Positions 33,961-45,500 of a DNA stretch of 64,000 bases are shown piece after piece. This DNA is from Patiria miniata (taxonomy: Eukaryota > Echinodermata > Asteroidea > Valvatida > Asterinidae): assembly GCF_015706575.1 (NCBI RefSeq), contig NW_024037074.1, forward strand, positions 18,775,334 through 18,839,333, written 5' to 3'. The position numbers were made by a program, and so were the translations under genes. Numbering within the stretch: the first letter of the stretch is position 1; each line of letters opens with the position of its first letter. The notes under the pieces were generated by a model, which saw only the letters and a list, made by a program, of their open reading frames with translations, had not been told where the DNA came from and searched no databases.

Positions 33961-34888
33961 CCCCGCAAAATTGTTTGCTGCTACAAAAAACCAACTAAGT
34001 ACAAAAATACATCAAAACACAGACATTTCCCACAGAACCGCTGCACAGTTTGCCCCTAAACTCCGTACTATACCTCTTGACAAACTCGCGTAAGTTGCGC
34101 CTAACAAACATCGGTGGATTCTGTCGGTTTTTAGGCCAAAATGATGAAAAATATGCCCTTTCCGCACTGAGCCAACCTTACACTTGAAACGTGCACACAG
34201 AATGATCATTTCGCTTGTACAAGTGAAATGATAGTATGCGCATGCGTACAAGTGCAAGTACCATATCCCCCCACCCAGCGGCGCGTGCCGAGCGAACCGA
34301 AAATCATTGATCGATCATTCTGCGTGCACATTTATCATTAACACCAACTATTCAGTTAAATCCCGAAACATAAAAGTGTGTTTTCTTTCTCTTATAGTGG
34401 AACAGGGTCCTAAACATCAGTTTCACCCATTTATTACGTAGTCCGAAAAGTTGGAACTCTCAATACTGAATATGAGAGCCCAGAAACTTAAGAAACTTGC
34501 GAAACAAGAAATTAGACTGGCACATGGAACGACCAGTCCAACACTCCTTCAGTACTGCATCAAACAACTGTGTTAACAAACAAACAATATGCACCCAGTC
34601 TCTGTTTTCTTTTCTACACATTGCCATAGTCATGCCACCAGACTACTAAAGGGTCAATCTTTTCAAACAGTTTGAAATGACCAATCTAGTCTTGATACCA
34701 CTTGGCTCCACATTTGAAGAAAAAAACACTTTTTATGTTGTTGTGTGGGGGATCAGGTGGAAAATTAAGTTGGCTTTAAATGGACTATTGTCATAGTCCA
34801 ACATGTTTCATCACAGTTTAGAAGCTATAACAATATGAACCAAACTCCTGAAATACACATATCTCCTGTTGATTTTTTCTTTCTTCAG

Positions 34889-34913
34889 ACTTCATATCCA
34901 GTAACACGTCATC
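34889..34913 (+). other. 5' leader end of the KLHL gene with splice acceptor
   Basis: A strong acceptor, TTTTTTCTTTCTTCAG, ends at 34888, 25 bases before the start codon. An in-frame TAA at 34902-34904 confirms that the frame does not extend upstream. At least one non-coding 5' exon must lie upstream; I could not place it. Confidence 0.6.
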
Positions 34914-36860
34914 ATGAGCAGCTTGGGTGACAATTCGCTACGCCCACCTGACAAGCCGGATCCAGACCTTGATATCGACACCAGCCTGGTCCAACTTGAC
35001 CTGAGTGACCCTGACCCCTCTGACCCTAATCTCACTAACGGAACCAGGGAGAACCAACCCCAGTCTGCTCCACAGACTACTGAGGTTGAGGAGGAGTGTG
35101 AATATTTCGAGAGTCCCGTACCTGAACACAGCAATGTCATTCTCGCGCAGCTCAACAGGCAGAGACTTGACGGCCGATACCTGGACTTTCGACTGGACTG
35201 TAACGGTGTCACGCTGTCGTGTCATAGGTGTGTTCTAGCTGCCAGCAGCCCCTACTTTGACAAGGCTCTGACGGAACTGGAGGAGGATCGAGACTGGCTC
35301 TGTTTGGACCACTTGAAACCTTTTGCCCTGAAAGCTGTTCTGGAGTTTATCTACAGTGGGAAGATCAAGCTCTGTGAAGCAACGGCAGCTAGTGTGCTTA
35401 GCGCTGCGTGCATCTTGGATTACCATAATATTGTCGATCTGTGCTGCAGTTACATCAGTGGTTTAATCCGTCCTGGGAACTGTCTGGGCATCTTCAAGCT
35501 CTCTCAGGAACACGGATGCTCCGAGTTGCAGAGGACTGCATGGCAGTTTGCCCTCGACAGTGCCGAGGATGTTTTTGGACAGGTTGAATTTCTTGATCTC
35601 TCAGTGGACCATTTGGTTGAGTTGATCTCAGATGAGGGGTTGAATGTGGAGATAGAGGACGTGGTGTATGAAGCTGTCCTGAGGTGGGTGGAGAATGACA
35701 TGAGTAACCGTGCCCCGGATCTATGGAACATCTTACAGTACGTCCAGCTGCCCCTCCTTAGCAATAGACTCTTTTCGAGCAGTCTTGAATCTCACCCGCT
35801 CATCATCAACTGCGAAAAATGCCGGCAGCTGGTCAAGGAGGCTAGAAACCTGCGGGACCTGGCTCTGAAAGGGAAGGACACTCACAGCGAGTCGCTGAAG
35901 CCACGACCATCGATGATGAAGGATGTCCTGGTCGTCGTTGGCGGAATGGAAACCAGTCGACAGTGGGTCAAGGATGTGAGTTACTACGACCCAGCTGCCG
36001 AGACGTGGGAGACCCTATCGACGCTCCCCTTCTCACAGACCGATTACAGCGTCGCCTCTTTGAACGACGACGTTTACATCAGCGGCGGCTTCAAAATGGG
36101 AAGCGCCACATCAGAGGTCTGGTGCTACAAGACCGCACATGACAAGTGGATGGAAGTCTCCAATCTCAAGCTGGCTCGTTTCAACCACACCTCGACTGGA
36201 CTGGATGGAATGCTGTACGTGGTGGGCGGGGAAACCGACGACGTAGGACTGACAGAGATTGAAAGGTATGATCCCCAGAGGAACATATGGGAAATCATAG
36301 GCGAAGCGAACCCAACGCAGAGTAACCTGACTGTTGCCGGACTCAACCAGAAACTGTACATCGTTGGCTGGCTGGTGCATGCTCAACTCATGTGCGCCGT
36401 GCAGTGCTTCGACCTCAAAACCAAAGAATGTATGATACAACCCTGCTCGGGGCTCAACCGACAGATGTTCAACGTCGTCACGTTCCAAGACTTGATTTAC
36501 ATACTCGGAGGAAGCCGTATCAAAGAGGTCGCGATCTACGACCCGGAAACCTATCAATCGGTCAAGGCGGAACCGATGAAGTACAAGCGCAACACACCCA
36601 GCGTGGCAGTCGTGGGACGCCGACTGTATGTCACGGGGGGCGAGCTCCGACATCACCTGACCAAAGTGGAGGTCTTTGATCCCGGCAATAATTCCTGGAG
36701 TGTGGTTCCACCGATGCCTAAGGCACTGTGCTTCCATGGGTGTGTGGGCATCAGGAAGTACCTTGGCCCACCATACGTAGAGCCCACCAGACGAGATGTT
36801 GCAGCAGGTAGTGGAGAATGTCATGAGGTCTTTGCAGATGTCATTGACGTCTCCACCTAA
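34914..36860 (+). CDS. BTB-BACK-Kelch protein (Kelch-like family)
   Basis: A single open frame of 648 residues. Residues 1-65 are an acidic, Pro/Asp-rich tail with repeated DPD. The BTB domain spans about 72-184 (DGRYLDFRL, CHRCVLAASSPYF, LEFIYSGKIKL). BACK spans about 187-290 (GNCLGIFKLSQEHGC, VYEAVLRWVEND). Six kelch blades run from about 338 to 613 (VVVGGM, VYISGGF, LYVVGGE, LYIVGWL, IYILGGS, LYVTGGE); the fourth has GW where GG is usual. Length and order are standard for KLHL proteins, which bind Cullin-3 through BTB/BACK and recruit substrates with the propeller. That role is inferred from the family. The coding region has no intron, and the closest vertebrate KLHL number cannot be told by eye. 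Confidence 0.95.
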   Translation: MSSLGDNSLRPPDKPDPDLDIDTSLVQLDLSDPDPSDPNLTNGTRENQPQSAPQTTEVEEECEYFESPVPEHSNVILAQLNRQRLDGRYLDFRLDCNGVTLSCHRCVLAASSPYFDKALTELEEDRDWLCLDHLKPFALKAVLEFIYSGKIKLCEATAASVLSAACILDYHNIVDLCCSYISGLIRPGNCLGIFKLSQEHGCSELQRTAWQFALDSAEDVFGQVEFLDLSVDHLVELISDEGLNVEIEDVVYEAVLRWVENDMSNRAPDLWNILQYVQLPLLSNRLFSSSLESHPLIINCEKCRQLVKEARNLRDLALKGKDTHSESLKPRPSMMKDVLVVVGGMETSRQWVKDVSYYDPAAETWETLSTLPFSQTDYSVASLNDDVYISGGFKMGSATSEVWCYKTAHDKWMEVSNLKLARFNHTSTGLDGMLYVVGGETDDVGLTEIERYDPQRNIWEIIGEANPTQSNLTVAGLNQKLYIVGWLVHAQLMCAVQCFDLKTKECMIQPCSGLNRQMFNVVTFQDLIYILGGSRIKEVAIYDPETYQSVKAEPMKYKRNTPSVAVVGRRLYVTGGELRHHLTKVEVFDPGNNSWSVVPPMPKALCFHGCVGIRKYLGPPYVEPTRRDVAAGSGECHEVFADVIDVST

Positions 36861-37611
36861 GCCAAGTTTTTTTTAAATTGGCTCAAGAAGTCAGGGTTTT
36901 CATGAAAAAAAAAGAACTTTTTTTTCTTGCCCATGCAGATATGTATTCAAGTGTGTTGATGCATTTTCTGTTGTTATCATCCATCTTTTTGGATAATACA
37001 AAATGTTATGCTGGATAATATACTTTGATATGTACGTAGTGTTCCGGAGTACGGTATATACAATGTATCTGGAAATTAGTTGAACTTTGCTGCGTGCGTG
37101 TCTTTGATGCATTGGTTATAAAAAGAGTGCTATTTTCTCTGTTAAACAGTCATGTTGTACATTTATATAGATGAAATTGTTTGGGCTGTGTTGGAAAAGA
37201 TGTACATTTTCTGCTATTGATTGATTGCTAAGTGTGAAGACTTGGTATTTTACTTAATTTTATTTTGACTTGTATTTTATACGCCTAAAGTTGTGTTCTT
37301 ATTGGACCTTTTTGGTAAAACTAAATGGATGCTGTTTTCAACCTTACAGCATCTTGTGACAACTTAACCAAATTAAGTCCAGTGTGAACAGCAGTTAAAC
37401 TTCCCAAATTGTCAAGTGTTGACTGTCGATTGAAATTTTATAGTCGGAAGTCCGCAGTGGCACGTACATTGTTAGGGTTAAGAGAAACTTTCTTTTCAAT
37501 TTTGCAATTCTTTTTCAAAGTTTGGTGTGAAATTTCTAATTTTGAAACGAAGTGTGCTAGCTTGATTTGACTGCATTAACTGTCATCTGTTTGAGTGCCT
37601 TTTAATTGGCG
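36861..37611 (+). other. KLHL 3' untranslated / downstream region
   Basis: AT-rich sequence with no further reading frame. The first AATAAA after the stop is at 37619-37624, inside the left inverted repeat of the satellite array. It could therefore be the KLHL poly(A) signal, but no other support is visible. Confidence 0.35.
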
Positions 37612-39982
37612 ATCCCAAATAAATGGGTTGTTCGTTAAATTTGGGGTCCAAAAAATTTTCCCGCGCCATTTTCGGCCAAAATTGAAAAAATTGCAAGGGG
37701 TTAGCCTTACTTTTTGGTCAAATTTGGCCAAAAATTGATTTTCTCCAAAAAACTCAAAATTCCAGTTGGAATGTGCTCTAGGGACCCACAGGAATCTTCC
37801 TTGCAATTTTCAAGCAATTTCATTTTTCGGCCGAAATTGAAAAAATTACAAGGGGTTAGCCTTACTTTTTGACCGAATTTGGCCAAAAATTGACTCTTCT
37901 CCAAACAACTCAGAAATGTCTTTGGATGCAAGATGAACATCAATCGACCTTCAAACACTAAACACATTGAAGATTTGGGCAAAAAATCATCGACTTATTG
38001 AGACAAAAAATAATAATTTTCACTAATTTTGAAAAAAAAGTATCGAAGCTAATTTTCTTTAAAACGCCCAATCTGTCCAAAATTGCAGTTCCAATGTGCT
38101 CTAGGGACCCTCCTGCATCTTTCCTGCAAGTTTCAAGCAATTTCATTTTTGGCCAAAATTGAAAAAAAATTGCAAGGGGTTAGCCTTACTTTTTGATCAA
38201 ATTTGGCCAAAAATTGACTTTTCTCCAAATAACTCAGCAATGTCTTTGGATGCAAGAGGAACATCAATCAACCTTCAAACACTAAACATATTGAAGATTT
38301 GGGCAAAAATCTTTGACTTATTTAGACAAAAATTAATAATTTTCACTAATTTTGACCGAAATTATCCACGCTAATTTTCTTTTAAACGCCAAATCTGCCA
38401 AAAATTCAAGTTCAAATGTGCTCCAAGGACCCTAAAGCATCTTCCTTGCAAGTTTCAAGCAATTTCATTTTTCGGCCAAAATTGAAAAAATTGCAAGGGG
38501 TTAGCCTTACTTTTTGATCAAATTTGGCCAAAAATTGACTTTTCTCCAAACAACTCAGAAATGTCTTTGGATGGAAGAGGAACATCAATCGACCTTCAAA
38601 CACTAATGATATTGAACATTTCGTCAAAAATCATCGAATTATTGAGATAAAAATTAATAATTTTTCACTAATTTTGACCAAAATTATCGACGCTCATTTT
38701 CTTTAAAACGCCCAATCTGTCCAAAATATCAGTTCGAATGTGCTCTAGGGACCCTCAGGCATCTTTCCTGCAAGTTTCAAGCAATTTCATTTTTCGGCCA
38801 AAATTGAAAAAATTGCAAGGGGTTAGCCTTACTTTTTGATCAAATTTGACCAAAAATTGACTTTTCTCCAAACAACTCAGAAATGTCTTTGGATGCAAGA
38901 GGAACATCAATCGACCTTCAAACACTAAGTATATTGAAGATTTGGGCAAAAATCATCGACTTATTGTGACAATAATTAATAATTTTCACTCATTTTGACC
39001 AAATTTATCGACGCTAACTTTCTTTAAAACGCCAAATCTGTCCAAAATTCCAGTTCGAATGTGCTCTAGGGACCCTCAGGCATCTTCCCTGCAAGTTTCA
39101 AGCAATTTCATTTTTCGGCCAAAATTGAAAAAAATTACAAGGGGTTAGCCTTACTTTTTGATCAAATTTGGCCAAAATTGACTTTTCTCCAAACAACTCA
39201 GGAATGTCTTTGGATTGAAGAGGAACATCAATCGACCTTCAAACGCTAAACATATTGAAAATTTCGTCAAAAATCATCGAATTATTGAGATAAAAATTAA
39301 TAATTTTCACTAATTTTGACCGAAATTATCGACGCTAATTTTCTTTAAAACGCACAATTTGTCCAAAATTCCAGTTCGAATGTGCTCTAGGGACCCTCAG
39401 GCATCTTCCCTGCAAGTTTCAAGCAATTTCATTTTTCGGCCAAAATTGAAAGAAATTGCAAGGGGTTAGCCTTACTTTTTGATCAAATTTGACCAAAAAT
39501 TGACTTTTCTCCAAACAACTCAGAAATGTCTTTGGATGCAAGAGGAACATCAATCGACCTTCAAACACTAAGTATATTGAAGATTTGGGCAAAAATCATC
39601 GACTAATTGTGACAATAATTAATAATTTTCACTAATTTTGACCAAATTTATCGACGCTAACTTTCTTTAAAACGCCAAATCTGTCCAAAATTCCAGATAG
39701 AATGTGCTCTAGGGACCCTCGGGCATCTTCCCTGCAAGTTTCAAGCAATTTCATTTTTCGGCCAAAATTGAAAAAAATTGCAAGGGGTTAGCCTTACTTT
39801 TTGATCAAATTTGACCAAAAATTGACTTTTCTCCAAACAACTCAGAAATGTCTTTGGATGCAAGAGGAACATCAATCGCCCTTCAAACACTAAGCATATT
39901 GAAGATTTGGGCAAAAATCATCGACTTATTGTGACAATAATTAATAATTTTCACTAATTCTCGTCGAAATTTTATTTGGGAT
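37612..39982. repeat. Tandem satellite array, about 322-bp unit, about 7 copies, bounded by a 12-bp inverted repeat
   Basis: The landmark ATGTGCTCTAGGGACC recurs near 37771, 38094, 38416, 38738, 39059, 39380 and 39702, a spacing of 321-323 bp. Each unit also has GCAAGGGGTTAGCCTTAC and TCTCCAAA-AACTCAG. The first unit is shortened. ATCCCAAATAAA (37612-37623) and TTTATTTGGGAT (39971-39982) are exact inverses at the two edges. On the minus strand each unit holds a 60-90-codon frame (FEGRLMF, PCNFFNFGRKMKLLE), judged non-coding because it follows the repeat and stops at varied places. Confidence 0.9.
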
Positions 39983-40473
39983 ATATTTATTCCTCTACCT
40001 TGGTGTATATACATGTATATATCATAAACAAATTTCAGGACTTAGTAAATGCTAATTTCACAGCCATATCCACGGTAACAATTCCTCCGTTTGAAAAGTT
40101 CCAAAATGTTTCCATAGTCTGGGCTTGCTGGAGATTATCGTTTATTTTCGTCTTAATTCCTCACAATCGTGTTGATGGAGAAGTGCCTGAAATATTTGAG
40201 CAAATAATTGGCCAGAAGTGAGCCTGCGAACAGACATATACATCCTTCAAACATAAAACCCACAACACTCGCCATTCTCTCAAGTTTCCGATGAATAATC
40301 ACGTTTTCGTTCCGTTCTGTGTCCATTGCATTTTTAGGACTACAAAATAAAGTACAGGCCTTAACTTTGCAACAGGGACCATTAGAAATGGTACACGTAT
40401 GGGATAGGTATACAGCTCAGAAAATGTCGCCTATTGACCCACAATTGTGCATTATTTCATCGGGTGCATTATT
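39983..40473. other. Gene-free spacer between satellite and palindrome
   Basis: No gene is recognised. GGACCATTAGAAATGGTA (40376-40393) is repeated inverted at 40919-40936 and so brackets the palindrome that follows. Confidence 0.5.
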
Positions 40474-40798
40474 TGTTACAACTGATAATGTAGTAACCAA
40501 TGAATAATGTATCACCAACCGATAATGACACACAAAATGACCAATACTGTATCACTAACTGATAATGTAACAGAAATTGACCGATAGTGTAGTAAATGTA
40601 CTACACAGTCGATTGTTGTTACATTATCGGTCTTAACCGGTAATGTAGCAAATATTAACCGATAGTGTAGTAACATTAACTTCACTATCGGTCAATTTTT
40701 GTCACATTATCGGTTAGTGATACAGTATCGGTCAATTTGTGTGACATTATCGGTTGGTGATACATTATCCGTTGGTTACTACATTATCAGTTGTAACA
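40474..40798. repeat. 325-bp inverted repeat built from CGATAATGTA units
   Basis: The arms start with TGTTACAACTGATAATGTAG on each strand and pair with few mismatches for about 110-130 bp. Inside the arms the motif ACCGATA-TGTA recurs roughly every 25-30 bp in both orientations. No reading frame is present. It may be a foldback transposon made of amplified short units. Confidence 0.75.
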
Positions 40799-41010
40799 CT
40801 ATAAGCAATGTACATGTACATCTCATCTCACGACACATCCAAATATTGAAATGTTTATGTTAGTCTGGTGAAATTATTCACACAAAATGGTGGTTTGGTA
40901 GGCAAATTTTCCGTGGGCATACCATTTCTAATGGTCCTTTTATATAGACACAATATGGAATTAAAAAATGTGTTGATGCCAAAGCACCTGGATACCAAAA
41001 TACCTCGATA

Positions 41011-41185
41011 TTATACAAATATTGAATGCTTCGAGTGGTGTAGTAAAACTAGCCTCCCGAGGTGATCCATGGACCATTCTATTTTCCCGAGGCGAAGCCG
41101 AGGGAAAATAGAATGGTCCATGGATCACCGAGGGAGGCTAGTTTTACTTAACCACGAGATAAAGCATTCAATATTTGTTTTATAA
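41011..41185. repeat. Strong hairpin element with CCCGAGGCGAAGCCGAGGG centre
   Basis: Arms of about 80 bp run from TTATACAAATATTGAATGC to TTTTCCCGAGGCG and back with very few mismatches. The loop is only a few bases. The sequence would extrude as a near-perfect cruciform. It probably belongs to a dispersed MITE family. Confidence 0.75.
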
Positions 41186-41260
41186 CACTTCACCCACAGA
41201 TTCTGCTTGATTTTAATATTTTAAATTATTTAAAATCTGAACACAGTTGAAATATGCTAG

Positions 41261-41345
41261 ATTCACTTACAGTCCAGTAAGGTATTTCATAACAGTTTGG
41301 TAGTTTTGTTTTTTGATGTTTGCAAATGTTGTATAGTACCTTTAA
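41261..41345 (-). mobile_element. Fragment of TTAA MITE family 1
   Basis: The fragment matches the right end of the copy at 46440-46976 (AAGGTATTTCATAA, TTTGGTAGTTTTG, GATGTTTGCAAATGTTG) and ends ACCTTTAA. The rest of the element is missing. Confidence 0.7.
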
Positions 41346-42259
41346 CATTTTAAGCCTTTCATGGTTCTGTTCCACTCTACCTTCAGAACTTATTATACCT
41401 TCGCAACGCCAAACCAAGCTTAAAGTCATCTGGCAGGTTGCTTTCACTTCCCCAAACTCGCCGTACCACCAACACTGACATAGACTTTTTCAAATGTTGC
41501 ACCCCTGCTCTGGAACACAGCAGATCTCACAGTGACAAAAACCATCACACTCTTCACACATACTCACTGAAACTTGATACGCATCTTTTCAAGCTTGCTT
41601 TCCCCATCAACTACAGTTTTGCTTTCTTTCTACTTAATCTAGGTGAACCCCTCTGAATGGCCTTCAGAAAAATGTGCCCTTTAATTTGTATTGTTAAATA
41701 TTTTGTAAGCATCTCAATTCACAGATTTAAAGTACCCGCAGATTTAAGAGCTTTTGTTTCCTTCACATAAATTCTAGAAAAGTTTCACTTAAAAAAACAC
41801 AGTACTGTATGTTTGAAAATGAACTCTACTGAACATGAATCCTAGTGGATTGTTCCGTTAACAGAAAGTCAAGGAAATAGTTTTGCGTATCGTCGGAGTA
41901 AATAACAAATACTACTTTTATATCACATAATACCTACTTCACAATTGTAATGAATTTTGTACACAATCCAAATTTCTACAGTTTTAGACTCCCGGAGTTG
42001 TAGTCAAATCACAAGTAAAGAGTACGGTCAACTACAGGGAATGAACAGTGGCCAACAAAATATGCTTTTAATTGTCACAATTCAATTCAATAGCTTAAAT
42101 GTATCGCTGGAGTTGACACTGGATGATGTGATAGACTTGTGATTTGAAAAGTCGACAACTCTGCAAATTTCCTTATATAGGTATGTACAATAAATTTGAT
42201 CTTTATACACGTGCTCGATATAAATCTAACAGTTAGCTCTCTTAGTGTCCCTCACACTG

Positions 42260-42272
42260 CCACAAGAGGGCA
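42260..42272 (+). promoter_or_regulatory. CTCF-like motif
   Basis: CCACAAGAGGGCA fits the core CCASYAGRKGGCR at 12 of 13 positions. It lies about 320 bp beyond the NAXE stop codon, between NAXE and the KLHL side of the window. A single motif match is weak evidence. Confidence 0.3.
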
Positions 42273-42591
42273 GCATACAAATGCCAAGAAGCAAAGTAAG
42301 GCCGCGTTCGAATTGATTGGGTACGTCTGAAAATCACACGCGCACGTGGACTGGAAGTGGCTGCAGCCATTTCCCATAGACCAGTGTGTTGTTTTTAGCC
42401 GTATCCAAGTGATTCGAAACGGCTTCTAGAGCTATGGCTACGTCTATTGTCAGCTTGTCCCCACGTAGTTGCAATGGACGAGGACCTCGAACAATAGCTC
42501 CAGACAAAGAGTTTCGGATGCGGCTTAATTAACAAATATGTAAAAACAAGTAAAATATTAATTCACCTAGACAGACATTTGTTGTGTGTGC

Positions 42592-45500
42592 CTATATTGA
42601 CGATTTTATAACTAGCTCTACTACACAGTCTGTTCCTGGGTAATCGGGGAGAGCGAGCTGATATTTGTGGGCTAGCTCGGGAGGCACGAAGCGACCTCCC
42701 AGGTAGTGGTGCTTGCCCTTGAAATGCTCGGCCGACTTCTTGGGCGCGGTCAGTGAGATGAGGAGGTCGGGCTTGAGACCATCTTCGCTACCTTTCTCCA
42801 CATCCCAGCCTGGAGAGAACAGGTGGAGAGTAAACGAGAAACTAAATTAACCACATTGACTGCAAACACTTGTTTGTCCTTTACTTTTTAGGAGTATGGA
42901 GTACCGAAGTGTGACGTCATTTAGAACCAGAAAGTGTAGTGCAAAGGAATGGAGTAAGCGCCATGTTGGTTCACGGGCTGAATCACGCGCTAATGTCTTT
43001 CACACACATTTTGTGCGCGTGACGTAGTCACTTCGTTACTCCATTTCTTGATGAACCACAAACTGACCAGTTGTAATTTTAAGGGGGAAAATAAGCTTTG
43101 ACAAAGAAAACCCAAGACTCTAGGTCCGAAACTCTGGATTCTCATTTCAAACGGGGGGTACCTGAGGGAATGTCGATGCTGCACAGCGGAATCGTGATGT
43201 TCTTCAGCGATTTGATGACTTCGTCGAAGGGCGCCCTCGCCTGGCCCGAAAAGCTGAAGCCGAAGATGGCGTCCACGACCAAGTTGTAGCTCATGTCGAT
43301 GAGGTTGCTGGAGGGCAGATAGGACAGGAAAGGGACGTCCATGTGCTTGCATTGCGTGCTGAGGTTCTTGTAGAGCTGAACGTCCTTCTGCTTGGGGTAG
43401 TAGATGGATGGTAGATAGCCCTGTTGAGGAAGAAACGTGGGGAAAAGTGTTGGCCCAATTCCATGGGGATGCCGAGTACTGATACATGGGTCGTTTTATC
43501 AATTTTTTTTTCCCGTCCCTGTAACATACCTGACATCTACGGTTTTATACTTCCGATGCACTCCATAATGCAGTCGGCCAAGAGTGATTATGAATAGCAA
43601 ACTAACTACCCAATAAAGAAAAAATTGTTTGAAGTCACTCTTAATGATGCTTGAATGGCAAATTACAAAGTATCAAGGTAACAGGGACAGGGAAAATGTC
43701 TCACTTTTGACCCTAAATTTATAGAATAACCCATGTGTATTTACTCAGCACAGAAAATGTTGGCTTATATCTAAAAACAGGCTATCGTTCAAAATGTCAT
43801 GCAGTGAATATTGCATGTGACAGGCTCTCAGCTGATTTTGACTTAACATGTAAATTTGCTTAACATTATATTTTCAGTACGCCAGGGGTCCAATTTCAAC
43901 AGGGCAAGTAAAAAACAAACCGAAACCCAAATGTTAGAACTATTGTTTTAGTGAAGCTCTGCATGCAGCACTTTATAAATCTAGGATATGAAAGCCCAAT
44001 TCATTAGCTTTCTTTTAGTACCAGTACAAGAATCATTCCAACCACTCATGTACTTTCAACTTACAGAGTTCTAAACACAACCACCGTTTTAAAGTTCTGT
44101 CCAAGAATCACAAAAAGGTGTGTGTTCTTTCAGCAAAACAAACACAATTCACACACATCCATCCCTATGTGATTTGTTTTTGTTTCACTGAAAGAACACT
44201 GAACTTTTTTGTGATCCATGGACAGAACCTTAAAACGGTGGTTGTGTTTAAAATTCCGTAACTTGAAAAGTACATGAGTGATTTGAATGATTCTTGTACT
44301 AAAAGAAAGCTTATGAATTGGGCTTTCATATCCTCGATTTTGAAAGTGCTACATGTGCCCCAGGCACACCTTCAATGATTAATTTCTTCGGAATGACACC
44401 ATTTCAGGGAACTAATTTCACAAGGTATTTGGTACCAGTCCTATCTTCACTTTGAGCAATGAGTATCTCTTTAACTTGTTAGACTGTATGTTTCTGGGTA
44501 ATTGCAAATGTTCCTACGCGCCTTTAACATTTGCAATCTCACAAAACATTCAATGGCCTGCAGTTTTATCAACAAAATGAGCTGCGTGAATGCAGCTAAT
44601 GCCTACTTACAAACAGTTTGAGATGTCTAGCACAGACCAGGCCGTCCCCGCCGTTGTTGCCCGGCCCGCAGCAAACTAGCACCGTGGGCTCAGACTTGGT
44701 GAAGCTGTTGATGGGGTACGCCCGGGCAATGGCCGTGGCACAGCTCAGCCCGGCTAGCTCCATCAGCTGGTCCACGCTGTAGCAGTACGTGGAGAATAAC
44801 TCCTCATCGATGGCTATTGCTTCCTTTTGACTGCAGAAATGGAGAGAGGATATGAGACAAAGTTAACAAGTGACGCTGAAGTCATTTTGATAGAATTTTC
44901 TGTAGTTGGAGAGATACAATTTGCGTGAATGCAAATGCAAAGCAAAAAGTGAATTTGACGTCAACAAACATTCCCTGTCAAATTTGCCGGAGTTGAAATG
45001 TCTTCAACTCGTGCGAATTTGAAGTGCGAAAGGTTCCTGTGATTTTACCAAGTCACATTTGCGTTGGCTTTTGTGCTGAGTATCTACACGATCCTTAAAA
45101 CAAACAAATGACAAAAACAACCCAATCAATCTGCAGGAAAATGTGGCACAGTGTCTCAATTGGCAGAAAAAGATTTTCATTTTGAAACTGTTGGGAAGAT
45201 TTTAACTTTTCACTTCCAAGGCATTTTTGCAAGAACCGCCCCCCCCCCCGCCCCTAGTCTGCAGGAAAATGTAATACACTCCCTCAACCGACAAAACCAA
45301 ATTTGACTTAACAACCCTTATTATTTCCCCGATGGCACCCTTTAGTCGTGATCAAAAATCCTAACAACTAATAAAACCAACATACTGCATAGAATTTTCA
45401 AACTGTATTTTATAATCAATACAATTCTATTCTGATGTCATTCCCGGGAAAAATTGGGATCATCTCTAACAGATAAGCATGCAAATTACGCCAAATACTT

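Noticed and set aside
37707-38949. Repeated minus-strand frames (FEGRLMF) as a repeat-protein gene
   Set aside because: The frames follow the satellite unit, break at different points and have no splice or start context.
37612-39982. CRISPR-like array
   Set aside because: Units are 322 bp, contiguous and diverged, without spacers, in an animal genome.
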